Assembly: GCA_048013815.1 (NCBI GenBank)
Contig: CM106585.1
Span: 17,298,001-17,362,000, forward strand
Direction: 5' to 3'
Length of the DNA: 64,000 bases
Origin: Setoptus koraiensis
Lineage: Eukaryota; Arthropoda
Shown here: piece by piece, positions 1 to 11,260 of the stretch
Layout of the letters: each line of letters opens with the position of its first letter
Position numbering within the stretch: position 1 is the stretch's first letter
The notes under the pieces: model-generated
Database searches by the model: none
Told to the model about the DNA's origin: nothing
Seen by the model: only the letters and a program-made list of their open reading frames with translations
Made by a program: the position numbers and the translations under genes

Positions 1-1
1 T

Positions 2-202
2 TTGAAAGCATCGGCTGTATTTCTAAAAGTACATACACTACAATCCCATTCACCGTCTGAGAATGAGCTTCTATTAACATGTCGGGCCCTCCTTGAAGAG
101 CTTGAGCTACAAGACGACTCACCAGGCTGCTCTTTGTCGTCGGCCATGCCTTTTAACAGTATATTGGTAATGAATCAGCAGTGGATTTGCCTGGTAAAAT
201 AA
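2..202 (+). CDS. Possible 3'-terminal exon of an unidentified gene
   Basis: A frame is open from the window edge to a TAA at 200-202 and is followed by AATAAA-like sequence near 215-220. The translated stretch looks like real protein (LLLTCRALLEELELQDD, then MPFNSILVMNQQWICLV). The last part faintly recalls the 'YNLLLT..W' region of Ap4A phosphorylase/ATP adenylyltransferases, but that rests on only a few residues. The in-frame stop could instead lie in an intron, because CTG|GTAAAA at 189-197 could be a splice donor. The gene would begin left of the window. It could also be spurious. Confidence 0.25.
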   Translation: MKASAVFLKVHTLQSHSPSENELLLTCRALLEELELQDDSPGCSLSSAMPFNSILVMNQQWICLVK

Positions 203-662
203 CTATAAGTGTAAATAAATAAATATATCTTTTGTGAAAAAATAAAAATACGATCCACTTGAACGCATGGTGTGTATTCGCTGAAATAATTACAAGGTGC
301 TAGAATGATTGTTCAGATCCCGTTACCGTGTAGCTTATTACAATCGCTAACATTGAGATTGTTTAAGGGAGCGAGCAGAATAAGGGAGAGCTTTAGAAGT
401 GTGTTGCTTAAACAAAGGCAAAAAAGGAGACAGCTCCTATCGCTGAACAAAAACCAACCAACTCCCTAGTTCAATCTTTGTGCGCTTGTGGGGATGAGGA
501 TTCTCTCCCATATGCATCCATCAATGGCCGCCAATTTCGAATCATATTCAATCGACTGTGACGGACATGACATATTAGATAAGAACATCCATCAAAAAGA
601 TTCAATAACACATATTGATGCTAGTTTATTAAACTATTGTATCAAAAATAATTATACAAGGT
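203..662. other. Intergenic, no gene recognised
   Basis: Between the possible exon at the left edge and the 3' end of the ornithine carrier gene. A 60-codon open frame at 488-670 has no recognisable family and overlaps the carrier's 3' end. I see nothing else here. Confidence 0.5.
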
Positions 663-1649
663 CTAGTTAAGGAGAAATGCTTGCGTCTTATCGACTGTAA
701 CTAACAAAGCGGCAGTGGCTGGAAAAGTTCTTATCAACGTAGGAGTAAGACCTCTGTAAAGGTAACCGAAACCTTCGTTTTTAACTATCTTCATTAACAT
801 TTGTCGAAGATTGAGGGAAGAGTTCTCAATCTGTATTCTAGTTTTGACTAGATCGAACGGGAAAATTGTTAACCAAAGGCAAACGCCGCCGATTCCACCA
901 GATAGAATAGAGACTAGAGAGTCATTGTGATGCTTTCTCAAGGGTGTGTGAGTATATAGTATATGCTTTGTTGCCTCGATTCCACCAAAAAATGCGAAAT
1001 AGCCGGGCATCTCACGTGCTATAGTCGATGTCAGTCCATTATAAAGTCCTGAAATACCTTGGGATTTGATAATATTCATTGTCAACTTAGAGGCAGATAT
1101 TGGCTTGGTATTCGTTTCATTTAAAGATTGCAGTTTGCACTTGATTAGTTCTGTTGGACACAAGGCAAAACTGGAGAAGAAAGCTGCAAACATTCCCGAT
1201 GAGGCTTTGTCCAAGACAGTCATGTCGTTACCATGACGCCCGGTTATTGACGAGACAATTTTTTGACAGTAACCATAAGCGCAAAATAACACTGCATTCT
1301 CAGCAACATTCGCAGCAAGTGACGGAGTTGTTCCTGCATACAATCCCTTAAATATGCCTTCATTTTTCAAAGTTTTCATGAAGCAATTAGCCATGTTTGG
1401 ATAGGAACTTGGGAAAGTTTGCATCTTAACTTTAACGGTGTCCAACGGCTGTCCAACTAGGACAGTAGCTGACCCACCTAGATTTGTTCACAAAAGAATG
1501 ATAATGAAAAGATGCTGGATATACGATTTTATTGGAATCATTGAATAGTTGATACGGCCTGCATGTGTCTTACCTAGCGACCCAGCTAGTAGGTCAACAA
1601 AACCAGTATAATACGGTCCGGATGTTTTTTCTGACGGTAAATTAGACAT
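663..1649 (-). CDS. SLC25A15: Mitochondrial ornithine carrier (SLC25A15-like)
   Basis: Mitochondrial carrier family protein that should exchange ornithine/citrulline across the inner mitochondrial membrane for the urea and polyamine pathways. There are two exons. Exon 1 runs 1649-1574, and exon 2 runs 1477-663. The donor CTAG|GTAAG and acceptor CTAG|GTGGG preserve the frame. The protein is 296 aa, close to the roughly 300 aa usual for the family. All three carrier signatures are visible: QPLDTVKVKMQ (about residues 35-45), CPTELIKCKLQ and FPFDLVKTRIQ. The run VKMQTFP and the segment NVAENAVLF..YG.CQ are typical of the ornithine carrier rather than of acyl-carnitine or aspartate carriers. The start is the ATG at 1649; the frame is open further upstream but has only non-ATG codons. 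It is divergent from the PP1 inhibitor-2 gene, 278 bp away. Confidence 0.88.
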
Positions 1650-1927
1650 AATTATTGTCTGGATGGCATTCAACTGATTATAAACATCTTTAAGATCAAA
1701 AGATACTTTTTACTTACTAGTTTTCATCTTGAGTTGACATATGCGTAAAAATATTTTTTCCGGAAAATTATTTATTCGAATAGGGCGCCTTTACGCTCGA
1801 GATTGTTTGTTTTGTTTTGCAACTGTACTGATAGCAAGTATCTTGATAGAGCAGTCATCATGACTCCGAATTGAATCTCACAGTCACATTTTATTATCAT
1901 GTCAAACATCAAAAAAGCTAACACAAA
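1650..1927. promoter_or_regulatory. Probable shared divergent promoter
   Basis: A 278-bp interval separates the ATG of the ornithine carrier (minus) from the ATG of the inhibitor-2 gene (plus). Both 5' UTRs and core promoters must fit here or nearby, so a bidirectional promoter is likely. No specific binding site was identified. Confidence 0.45.
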
Positions 1928-2506
1928 ATGGAAAATTTAAATAAACGTCCCTCAAAGGGAATACTCAAATTGTCTACCAGTTTTGATGCTGAGCATGGCT
2001 CGAGACCTAGTAGAAGCAATTCAGTGGATAAGGATATTAAATGGGATGAGTCTAATATCAAGGATACTCTTCATCCAGAGGACAAGGACTATGGTAATAT
2101 GAAAATAGATGAACCTCCCACACCCTTCGAAAGAGGTAGCCCCCACACAGATGGTGCCAGCGAGGATGATGACGATGAACAGAACTATCACAATACTAAA
2201 GACTTGTTAGAGAAAGTTAAAAAGAAAATTAAAGAACCACCAGTCAATCTGGAAGACGTAGAAGATCTACTAGGTGAGGAATTATTACCAGAAGATGAAG
2301 GAGATACGTCTTGGCGAAAACCGCGTCTATCTGATAGTGACATATCCCAATCATCAACCTCTAAAGAAGGTAACGCTAGAAGTAATGAATTTGAGGCCAA
2401 AAGAAAGAAGCACTACAACGAATTCCATGCTGTCAAGCTTGCGCGGAAGTTGCTCGAGAAAGAAGAAGAGAACTTGGATAGTCTTGACGAACAAATGAAT
2501 GAGTAA
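1928..2506 (+). CDS. PPP1R2: Protein phosphatase 1 inhibitor-2
   Basis: Regulatory subunit that binds and inhibits or chaperones protein phosphatase-1. It is 192 aa and intronless. Three inhibitor-2 landmarks are visible in order. The first is an N-terminal KGILK motif (residues 10-14), the PP1-docking SILK-type site. The second is KWDE.NI..T..P.DKDYG..KIDEPPTPF, where Thr65 in PPTP matches the GSK3 site of the mammalian protein. The third is the C-terminal helix HYNEFHAVKLAR (about 162-173), which blocks the phosphatase active site. Acidic spacers lie between them. The first ATG (ACAAAATGG) is used. The gene converges on PIGW, with stop codons only 104 bp apart, and AATAAA signals lie in the 60-80 bp after the stop. 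Confidence 0.93.
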   Translation: MENLNKRPSKGILKLSTSFDAEHGSRPSRSNSVDKDIKWDESNIKDTLHPEDKDYGNMKIDEPPTPFERGSPHTDGASEDDDDEQNYHNTKDLLEKVKKKIKEPPVNLEDVEDLLGEELLPEDEGDTSWRKPRLSDSDISQSSTSKEGNARSNEFEAKRKKHYNEFHAVKLARKLLEKEEENLDSLDEQMNE

Positions 2507-2610
2507 TCTTCAATATCTAGCTTTCATTTATATATCATTAATATATTGCTCACTTATTACTCAAATATTCACATAAATAAATACATTGATTGAGTTGATA
2601 AATTATAAAT

Positions 2611-4214
2611 CTAATGAAACATCAACCTATCCTTCATAAATGTGTAAACTCTTTTTGAAAATATTATGCTCATCATGAGAAGATAGGTGAACATTATTAT
2701 CAAACTGTGAATTGTTGAAGCATTTCTTGTGTCAGTGCTCATAGTAACTAACCCTGTCAACACATTAGCCATGAGGAATAACGCCATAGGATTCCGACTG
2801 AATGAGGCGTAGATTGGTGATCCGAAATCCTCTACATTATAATATCTTCGTTGTAGAGAGGCGATTCCAGAATTTACTGTTACCTCGCAACCGAGTAGAT
2901 ATATGACCATAAGGGCTGACCAACATATGTATGCAGCATTAGCTACACGACGGCTGCTAGGTTGAACAAAGTTGTGCATTATAATCAATCCAATAATCGC
3001 TGGAGCTGCTAGTCTCAGGAGCGCTTTTAAAGTTTGTGTGATGCCATATCTCTTGTGAGTCTTTGATGCATCATCAATGATGACTTGAAGTCTAGTGTAA
3101 ACTAAATGAAATCCAGTCAATCCAATTATACTGAGGAACCCTTCTTTGTTTGCCATGAAGAAATTTTCTCGCGTCATGTTGTTTATTATATGCTCCATGC
3201 CGTAAAAGTTTAGGAATGCTTGATAAAAGATGATGACAGCAACACCAACATAATTCAGTTTGACTCTATTTCCTATTAAGCAATATATCAAACACGAAAA
3301 TAGCTACGAAAAAAAAAAGATTAGTATCGCTGATTGAAATGATAGGTGAGTTGTAGAATTATCGTGAGAGTTGCAACTCACCTTAACAAAAGCTAAAACA
3401 GCGAAAAAGTTCATGTGCGTCCCATATTCTTCGATGATTGCTCGGTAGCCAGAAAACTTGACAAATGCAAGTCTCAAAAATCCCAAAATTATAAGCGGTA
3501 TCGAAGATGATAAAGTGTGCTTGACTAAAGTTAGTTTTGTTTTAAGTGATCTATCAGCAGAACTTTCCAAAGCATGCCTGGATTCTGGTGACACTGCTCC
3601 CGAGAACGCGACAAATGCTCCAACACCTGAATCCATTATACTAAATCCATGTTGAAATGTCTTGGCACCTCTGCGGGGGAATACGGGAAAATCGACGGCC
3701 AGTATGCAGACAGTAACACTCAACATGAGAGTAGCCAATAGTGACGCTAAGAGACCCCTGGGCTCTAGAGCGTTTGAGACTTTTTTGTCTGCCACCAGCC
3801 TGAGGGCAGGTTCTCCAGATATGAGAAGTCTCAATAATAGAGTACAAGTAATCAAGGCCAAAATCAGCACAAGTAGATAAACATGATTTTGTAGTAAGGT
3901 GACACCCATGAGAAAGGGTGAATGTAGAATTAGAAATTCTAGAGCGGGTGGGGCACTGTTTGATGTCAGGCGATGCATATCAATAAATACGGAAAGAAGA
4001 GATGACCAGGAAGTGGTTTGTTAATTATTTATCTTATCAGTAGCTAGTATAATAGAGAAGATGAGCATAATTATTACCTGTTGAAGAAACGGAGCATGTA
4101 AACCTTTATGCAGCACCATAGGAGTCTTGAGATCGGCCATAAGGTGATCAATGCAAAAGGCTCTAAAAATGAGGATCCTTCCTCGTTGAAATAGAACGGG
4201 TCACGTTCGTCCAT
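2611..4214 (-). CDS. PIGW: GPI biosynthesis acyltransferase PIGW/GWT1
   Basis: Multi-pass ER membrane enzyme that acylates the inositol of GlcN-PI during GPI-anchor synthesis. The family is identified by ILAVDFPVFPRRGAKT and the following MDSGVGAFVFS-like stretch (here FSIMDSGVGAFVAFSG). I read three exons: 4214-4078, 3955-3382 and 3303-2611. Introns are GTAATA..ACAG and GTGAG..GTAG, and the frame is kept, giving about 467 aa (human is about 500). The first exon supplies an N-terminal membrane segment (FLEPFALITLWPISRLLW) that matches the expected topology. A shorter model starting at the ATG at 3978 would lack it. The second splice joins AFVK to LFSCLIYCLIGN, as expected for a membrane helix. 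The first intron is the least certain part. Confidence 0.82.
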
Positions 4215-5673
4215 GCTGGATTATATTCTGTGTCAGTTTATTAGTGTTTAGTATATGATATGTTTATGAATTAGTTATTTTGACTAACAAATCTGTGTCT
4301 ATCATAAGAATATTTGATCCACAGGATGTTAGTTGACTGGAGATTTTTCCAATGATTGGTGAGGAGCCTATAACTCACATGTTAGTGGCTTCGATTGGTT
4401 TTGTATATGGAGAGTGCCAGAATGAAATGTATCCGCTATGTAGTGCTCTGTGCAGCACGCAAAGCACAGAAAATGATGGTTGATCTCTGTGTGCTGCTTG
4501 CACTAGGTGTAGAGATTGTGCAGTGGAGGTCTTGTAATGAATGACGACATGTTTAGAGCGTGGGATGCCTCTACCAAACCAAGCGTTAGATGTTGACCCT
4601 ATGACGATTGGATCACAGCTCTCTCATTTAATCTAATGAGCTTACAATAAATACTAAAAAGATGATGTAATATAAATGTGAGCTCGCTCATTAGTCCCCC
4701 AAATAGCAATGGATCCCAAGCGAGCGCTAGACCTCAGAAAACATTTACGCGTACAAAGTAGAGAGTAAGACACGAAGTGAGATCCACCCGTGAATATCCC
4801 GCAATAGTTCGATAACCGAATGGTAAGCTTTCGTATGGCTGTTCTGCATTGCTTTTGAGGGGTCGACCTCTGGTGCAAGAACACCACATGCATGTAGGTT
4901 ACCTCTGTTGGGTTCTGATGCACCAGATGCCACACTCCAGTAGAACCGTTGATTATTTTTCAGTACAAATTGCGCGCTTTTGCACGATCTGTGCCGGCGT
5001 AGCATTGGCTGTTCGCTAACAAATGAAGCTCTACGGTGCAAATAGCATAATCAGTGTACTGTTATAATTTTCATTCGGACAAGCCAATAAACAATTCACA
5101 CTTGTTTGTGTACCCTGTCTCATTTATACACCGCGCGTATAAGTATCTGCGGCTAACAAGTTGTCAGTATCCTGAACGTAGTTAACTAACAAGCCGTTGT
5201 GAACCTTGTTCGATGTCGCTCCCCAAATGACGACTTTGGGCGTTGCTAATGAACTTTAGAGTTGCATTTGCGAAACCTGCTGGAAAAACCATCTTGACGA
5301 CAAGCTTCGTGCGCCCAGCTCAATAGAACCTTACCGTCACTTGTGTGCGTTCTTATCCACTTTCATACACGCGATAATGTTACGTCACAAGGAAAAAGGA
5401 ACAACATCAATTCCTTATACGTAAACTGTGAACTTTCTGTTAGAGACACTGGTTTATGCTCATCGGTGCTCTAGGCGTCACCGCCAAATAATCCAAGCGG
5501 CAAAACATCGAACTACAGTACTCGCGTTTGCAAAAACAACACACGAACCAATTATAGACAACCGTACCGTGCGGTTCACATGCACCCTCTGCATACTGTC
5601 ATATGTTTACAATAAACATTTTAACACAGCCTGTCTACTTGCTAACTAACAAGTGGAATTTTGATTGAAAAAA
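4215..5673. other. Divergent intergenic region, PIGW to VMA21
   Basis: About 1.46 kb between two divergent genes. Short open frames on both strands (for example 4654-5041 minus and 5428-5649 plus) show no recognisable domain and have no splice context. It presumably holds both promoters and 5' UTRs. I see no RNA gene. Confidence 0.5.
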
Positions 5674-6021
5674 ATGGTCCCATCAACACGAGCATCACTT
5701 ATGGCTGCATCGAGGAATCCATCCTCGGCAGATCAAACAACACCGGAGACGGACAAATTAACATCAGATGCTCTGTGGACACTAGTCAAATTTACCATAC
5801 TTATGGCTACACTGCCCATGCTGTCATACTATTTAGTTAAACGAGCCTTCGATGATAATATTACTTTGGGGGCTCTGGCAGCCCTTGTCACAGTTCAAAT
5901 CATTGTGGCTGCTTACATTTACGTCGCTTTCAAAGATTCCAAACCGGATCCACAGCCGAAGGGGCAACACAGAGAGATAAATTCCACAGAATCCCTGCAA
6001 AAAGTGAAAAAGACCCAGTAG
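5674..6021 (+). CDS. VMA21: Vacuolar ATPase assembly protein VMA21
   Basis: Small ER membrane chaperone for assembly of the V-ATPase V0 sector. It is 115 aa from the first ATG, at 5674 (AAAAAAATGG). Two transmembrane segments are clear. The first is about residues 35-55 (LVKFTILMATLPMLSYYLVKR) and the second about 65-85 (ALAALVTVQIIVAAYIYVAF). A short loop separates them, and a hydrophilic Lys-rich tail follows (..KVKKTQ). The layout and the phrases 'TLPMLSYY' and 'AAYIYVAFKDS' fit VMA21, in which a P.G.Y-like stretch ends helix 1 and YVAW-like residues end helix 2. It is intronless. Its stop is 125 bp from the stop of the convergent ETFB gene. Confidence 0.85.
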   Translation: MVPSTRASLMAASRNPSSADQTTPETDKLTSDALWTLVKFTILMATLPMLSYYLVKRAFDDNITLGALAALVTVQIIVAAYIYVAFKDSKPDPQPKGQHREINSTESLQKVKKTQ

Positions 6022-6146
6022 GACAGTGTTCATGGTACAAAAATCAAGATTTGATACATATTTATTCTATTTTCGATTTTCTACAGTCAATCACCTTTGG
6101 ATATTAAAGTATGATCTCGAAGACTGGCAAAATAGTCTCCTCTCGA

Positions 6147-7105
6147 TTATATCCTGCCGAGATCCTTGAGTTTTGAAATAAGCTCATCAACGTCTTTGAC
6201 CCTCGTTCCGCCCTCTCGTTGTGGAGGGTCTTCCACTTTCGGTTGCTCAGCCTTACCGATTTCAATGCCGAAATCACTTGGTTTCTTCTCAACGATAACC
6301 TTTTTCTTGGCTTTCTGTAATTAGAGAGAAAATGAGAAGTAAGGCTTAACATTATATGATGATAGAAACGAATGTGTGTGGCACTAAATTTAAAAGTTAT
6401 GAACCATTTTGCTTACCATGATGTTTGGCAAAGTTGCGTAACGAGGCTCGTTAAGACGAAGATCGCAACTTATCACAGCCGGAAGTTTAAGCTTCAGTGT
6501 CTCTAGACCTCCATCGATCTCTCTGGTGACATGCAAGAAATCGTCCTTGGCCTCTATTTTTGACGCGAAAGATGCCTGTGACCAATCTAACAGTGAGGCC
6601 AACATTTGAGCCACCTGAGCACTGTCGTCGTCTATTGCTTGTTTACCAAGAAGGACGAGGTCAATTTTGTCGTCTTTTACAATTTGAGCTAACATTTTGG
6701 CAATATTTAATGGTTTCATATTAGCCGCAGTTTCACTATCAACATCAACAAGTATGGCCTGGTCGGCACCCATGGCCAGAGCAGTGCGCAGCACTTCTTT
6801 AGAAGCTGATGTGCCACAGCTGAATGCAGTTATTTGGGAGGCCAACTTCTTCTCTTTTAGCCTAACGGCTTCCTCTACGGCTATCTCATCAAAGGGGTTC
6901 ATGGAATGTTTTACACCCTCTGTAAGCACACCCAATTTATCGGGCCTAACGCGTACCTAGTTATCAATTGTGATACAATTATTATTATTGATAGGATGGC
7001 TTTGAGAGCGATCGATTGATGAAGGAGAGACTCATTGGCGTTCATACTAACCTTAACGGCATAGTCGATTACCCTCTTACACCCAACTAATACTCTTAGA
7101 GCCAT
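6147..7105 (-). CDS. ETFB: Electron transfer flavoprotein beta subunit
   Basis: Mitochondrial matrix protein. With ETFA it passes electrons from acyl-CoA dehydrogenases to ETF-ubiquinone oxidoreductase. There are three exons: 7105-7052, 6956-6417 and 6314-6147. Intron borders AAG|GTTAG..CTAG|GTACG and ATG|GTAAG..ACAG|AAAGC keep the frame. The N-terminus [19 protein letters not shown], the ETF-beta signature region [11 protein letters not shown] and the run GADQAILV are present. So are [18 protein letters not shown] ([16 protein letters not shown]) and [15 protein letters not shown], with the C-terminal PPQREGG..V..V.ELI.KLK.LGRI. The length, about 253 aa, equals that of the family. Nothing looks damaged. 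Confidence 0.95.
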
Positions 7106-8382
7106 AATATGTAAGCGTTGGAGTCGAAGAGTTTAGTTACTTATTGGGTTATTCGATTGTTTGTTTGTTTGTTTATACTGTCGTTTAGGAGGCGATCCTT
7201 TACTAATCATATGATGGAGGCACTTTAGTGATCGCACGCACACACAAAAATAGATTGTATTCTCGCACAATTTTAGTTTATACACACATGGTTGCACAGA
7301 AAACGACGAATTTATACAAGCAAAGGCATAGATATACTACAGTTTGTTGCGAGAAATCTGCACTCGAGGTCGCCCAAATTGAATCAAATATGCTCGAATT
7401 GTAAGCTGTGCGACTCAAATTTTCTTTTCTTCGAATCTAGTTACATTTGGAGCTCAAGTCCCTAGCAACTGTGCAATTGCTTTCCACTGTCCAGACTTTG
7501 ACGATAGGAAAATCTGCCCCAGCAATGTATTATATGGCCATGATGCAGCGTTTCATTGAATGTTTCTGTCTTTTTTTGATCAGTTTCCATCGCGGCCGAA
7601 CGTTGCTCTCGACTGGAGCGACCACTTCCTTTCGCTGATAAGTTTACCTGTAGATACATTCATTTTATCGACGTTCCTCACTCTGCTTGAAGAAAGCATG
7701 TTAGCGCCGCCCTAGTGGAGTTTCTCATAAACTAGACTGTTGGAGAAAACGCACACTGCAAGCTAAGGCCAAAGCTCTACTTCGTTGTAAGGTGGTGTAG
7801 TCCGACCGCTTGATATGCGTGTGTGCTATTATTCGCAACAACATCTGACTAGCATTCGTTATTTTATCTTGATTTTTATTATCATCATCACTTCTGTTAT
7901 CATTTACGCTCATCATCCTACTATTATTATCCCACTCAAATATCGCTATCGTAATGATTCTTCCAATCTTATCGATTCGATAACATTATTATTTCACTCA
8001 TTCAACTTGGAAACTATTGTATTTAAAGCAATTGTGTTAAATGAGACGATTAATATTATTACAAACAATCAGCATTACTACAAAGCACAAAATCTCTGGA
8101 GGAAAAGATAGATAGTTTCCGAGAATAATTTTTCGCTTATTATTACTATAGTAATTACAGGCTGATTTACAGATAGATCTAGATGCATTTATGCAAACTT
8201 TCGAAAAAATTACATCTAGCAGCAACACACTTAAGGATAATAGAGGACCATCACAATAATATTTCATTTGGAAGATATTTCCACAAAAACAAGCACGAAC
8301 CACGAAATTATTACTATCAATACCACTATATATAGAAATAATATATATACAGCATTTTCTCATGAGTGATTGATTTCAATCA
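7106..8382. other. Intergenic, ETFB to PNRC-like gene
   Basis: About 1.28 kb. Short open frames near 7447-7659 on both strands and at 7815-8363 have biased AT-rich composition and no recognisable domain. Promoters of the flanking divergent genes should lie here. A TTTG-rich run (GTTTGTTTGTTTG) sits near 7160. Confidence 0.45.
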
Positions 8383-9462
8383 ATGTTTCTTGTACAAATG
8401 TCCACTAAATTCGCAACCCCAGCTATTACCAATAGCAGAACGTTTACATCAGAGCCACCCTCCAAGAAAAAGTTGCTTCGGAACGCCAACCCCATCGCTG
8501 CCCATACAGCAACTAATGGATCTGCCTCATTGAATAAGAGTAACAGCACCAATAATAATAACACTAACAAGAATATTAATAATAATATTCACAATGGCAG
8601 CGACAACCATAACGCTACTAGTAAAGCTCAACGCCCTTCTAGTCTGGTTACGAAGAAGGCCCAAATCAATAAACAACAATTAGTGAACAATAAGCAACAA
8701 ACGGTAGATAAGCAGCAACTGGTCAATAAACAACAACTGGTCACTAAGCATCAACTGGTCAATAAACAGCAGAATCTGCAGCAACAACAACACAATAACC
8801 ATCATAACAGTCACCTGCAAAACCATCTGCACCAGACCAACAACCACCACCACCAATCACATAACAACAACCACCACCAACATAACAACAACCACCATCA
8901 ATCACAGAACAACAACCACCACCAACAACAGACCAATAATCAGCAACAACAGCAGGCTAAAAATCATCAACAACAGCAACAAAACAATCAACAGAAACAA
9001 CACCAGCATCATAAACAGAAACAGCAACAGCAACCCCCAAACCAGCCCAAGATACACCATCAGTATAGCCTCAATAGTAAAACCAGCCACAATAACAAGT
9101 TTGATAATGGTCATGTGAGGAGGTCCTTGTCACATGCTCACAACGATTCAGATATTAGCTTAGTAAAACTGACTCCAGTTAAAACTCTACCATTGTCTCT
9201 ACCTGTCAAAACATCCAGTCCATTGAAAACGCCAAATTCGGTTAGTAAGGCTCATCAAAATTTATCATTTTCAGACAAGATTCCAGCCTCAGTCAACAAA
9301 TCACAAATTACTTCTTCGCCAGCCAACAATACAAACAGTACCATAAATAATACTTCGATCAACAACAACAGCAAGAATGAAGCATATTATGCTGGAGCCA
9401 AATTCAATTGTCCACCTCCACCCTCCCTGTTACCACTACCGCCAGCACACTGGACCAATTGA
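8383..9462 (+). CDS. PNRC-type protein, Gln/His/Asn-rich
   Basis: Intronless 359-aa frame. Most of it is low complexity: Asn-rich (residues about 45-80), then Gln/His-rich with repeated K/HQQLVNK units and HHQ..NNN blocks (about 100-225). The informative part is the extreme C-terminus, YYAGAKFNCPPPPSLLPLPPAHW, ending WTN. This matches the core of proline-rich nuclear receptor coactivators (YAGAKFS.PPSPS.LPKPPSHW). That motif contacts DCP1 in mRNA decapping and overlaps the receptor-binding box, so a role in mRNA decay or transcription coactivation is inferred. The ATG at 8398 is an alternative start. Vertebrate PNRC proteins are 140-330 aa, with the same motif near the C-terminus. Confidence 0.62.
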   Translation: MFLVQMSTKFATPAITNSRTFTSEPPSKKKLLRNANPIAAHTATNGSASLNKSNSTNNNNTNKNINNNIHNGSDNHNATSKAQRPSSLVTKKAQINKQQLVNNKQQTVDKQQLVNKQQLVTKHQLVNKQQNLQQQQHNNHHNSHLQNHLHQTNNHHHQSHNNNHHQHNNNHHQSQNNNHHQQQTNNQQQQQAKNHQQQQQNNQQKQHQHHKQKQQQQPPNQPKIHHQYSLNSKTSHNNKFDNGHVRRSLSHAHNDSDISLVKLTPVKTLPLSLPVKTSSPLKTPNSVSKAHQNLSFSDKIPASVNKSQITSSPANNTNSTINNTSINNNSKNEAYYAGAKFNCPPPPSLLPLPPAHWTN

Positions 9463-9744
9463 TGAATTTTGAACCCTCAGAAATTACACTTTCTATCTTG
9501 CTTATAAAAAACTTAATTTCAAAGCATGCTTGACCATATTATGATAATCTAAATTGTAGCTTGCCATCACAAAATCGCTCACTAACATCAAGAGTGGAAG
9601 TTCTCCGTAGTGATAGCTTATTCTGAATAAGAATTTAACACGCCGATAAAAACTATATCTCTAAGTACCACCTTCACCGTATCAAAGTAAAAGTATTATA
9701 TAATCAAAACAATCGCACTACACTATATTAAAAATGACAAAAAT

Positions 9745-11260
9745 TCAATGCAAGCAAATGGAATTTCCAAGACATTTGATCCCTCAATATTGTATCAAAC
9801 AAATCAAAGTAGAGGCAGTGATGAAGTAGACGGACCGGCCAACATCTTTGAACTATTTCCCAGGAATCCTTCATGATTAGAACATAAGTGTGTCTAATCG
9901 CGATGAAGCAGATTCATGGGAATTCAGTATTAAAAAATAAGAAAAAAATGCATCTACTCTCCAAAGCAAGGAAACAGATGAGCAAGTATACAACTCGGAG
10001 TATTTGTCTCGGTCTAACTCCGAAGTTGTCAAGTATATAGACACAAACGATAGTTTTATAACACAAGCTATCTGTATATTGAATAGATTGGATAAACTTG
10101 AAGATTTGATCAACATTTGGCCTGCGATGCTTCAAGGACATTCGATCAATTGAAAGATTCTTATCAATCAACACAATGCCATTTACTATGAGTGCCAAAG
10201 ATTTGGATTGGCTAGGATTAGGCACGAATACAAATTTCTTGAGTTTATCACTCATAATGTTGAACGAGTCAACAGGTCAAAGATAAAGTTAATAAGTGAT
10301 TTTGATAGTGTTAAAGTAGTCAAACCGAAGGATTAATCTATTGATGCTATGGAAACTAAACAACGTAGAGACTGTTTGCTACCGCAAGGACAGAAATATT
10401 CTCCTGCATGGTGATTCTCATGATTGATTTACAAAGCTTCATTATGTCTTGGAAGATGAGACAATTACTCTATTGCGTACCATTAATGATATAATAATTT
10501 TGACCGAGATTTGTTTACTCCAATCCATACTAACGGAAATTCAGCTTGTTCCCAATTAAGCTCGATTGTCCTAATCCTTCATCACACGGAGTTGCATTCA
10601 TCGTAGTATAATAAGAATCTGATTACTTCTAACTTTAAGGCCATAAACACGCGAGATCATCTCATTTTGGATTTTGCATCCAATTATCAAATGCAACAAC
10701 GGACGGTATGTGCGCAATATCTGTTGGAACTCCCGATTACATTAGCACTCACTTGATCAAAACTATAGAAGAAGTTGGGGACTCCAGTTTGCTTTACGAT
10801 GACAATGTCGATTGGTAGTCATTACGCATTGTGATATTCCAATTTCATCATTTGGAGAAGCCCCTTTTTATTCTGAATCCCAAATGAAAGCTTTCACCTA
10901 TAACCAACCATGATATTTGATCCTGATTTTTCGACGAGCCTAATATGAGCACCGAGCTCTACGATCTCATGTCTCATCTAATTTGCCACAAAAGAGATTG
11001 AGTTAGTATTCTAGGTCATAAAAAGGTTTGAAACTATAAAATGAGATAACTTAAGATATACTGAATTTCAATATGTGCTAGAACATCCAACTTTAGTTTC
11101 AATGATCTACTTCCCTTAATCACATATTATTATGGAAGAAGGTGCAAAATTTCTATGCCAAAATTAATTTAATGCTCAATCTGCATCTTTTGTTCGTTGG
11201 TTTCCTTGCGAATTTTTCTGCGATCAAAAATGATAGATGCGATCAGAATAGCTTTAGTGA
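9745..11260 (+). pseudogene. Decayed citron/MRCK/ROCK-type kinase
   Basis: No long frame survives, but kinase motifs occur in the right order on the plus strand with stops and frame changes between them. Near 10,175 MPFTMSAKDLDWLGL resembles the start of the kinase domain in citron-like kinases. Near 10,410-10,560 HGDSHDWFTKLHY..EDET and LTEIQL match the N-lobe/hinge and alpha-E regions. At 10,661-10,690 LILDFASNYQMQ has DFG changed to DFA. At 10,704-10,800 in one frame MCAISVGTPDYIST is followed by YDDNVDW and, after a TAG, SLRIVIF, matching the VGTPDYI(S/A)PE..DWWSLG..IFE region. Near 11,180-11,220 LHLLFVGF matches the C-terminal tail motif. Upstream, LNRLDKLEDLINIW (about 10,080) may be the N-terminal region. 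It appears non-functional. Assignment to the ROCK/MRCK/citron group rests on GTPDYI and the order of motifs. Confidence 0.6.

Noticed and set aside
4654-5041. Minus-strand frames in the PIGW-VMA21 interval
   Set aside because: No recognised domain, no conserved motif and no matching intron structure; consistent with chance open frames.
8902-9114. 70-codon minus-strand frame rich in Leu/Val
   Set aside because: Antisense shadow of the Gln/His-rich PNRC-type gene.
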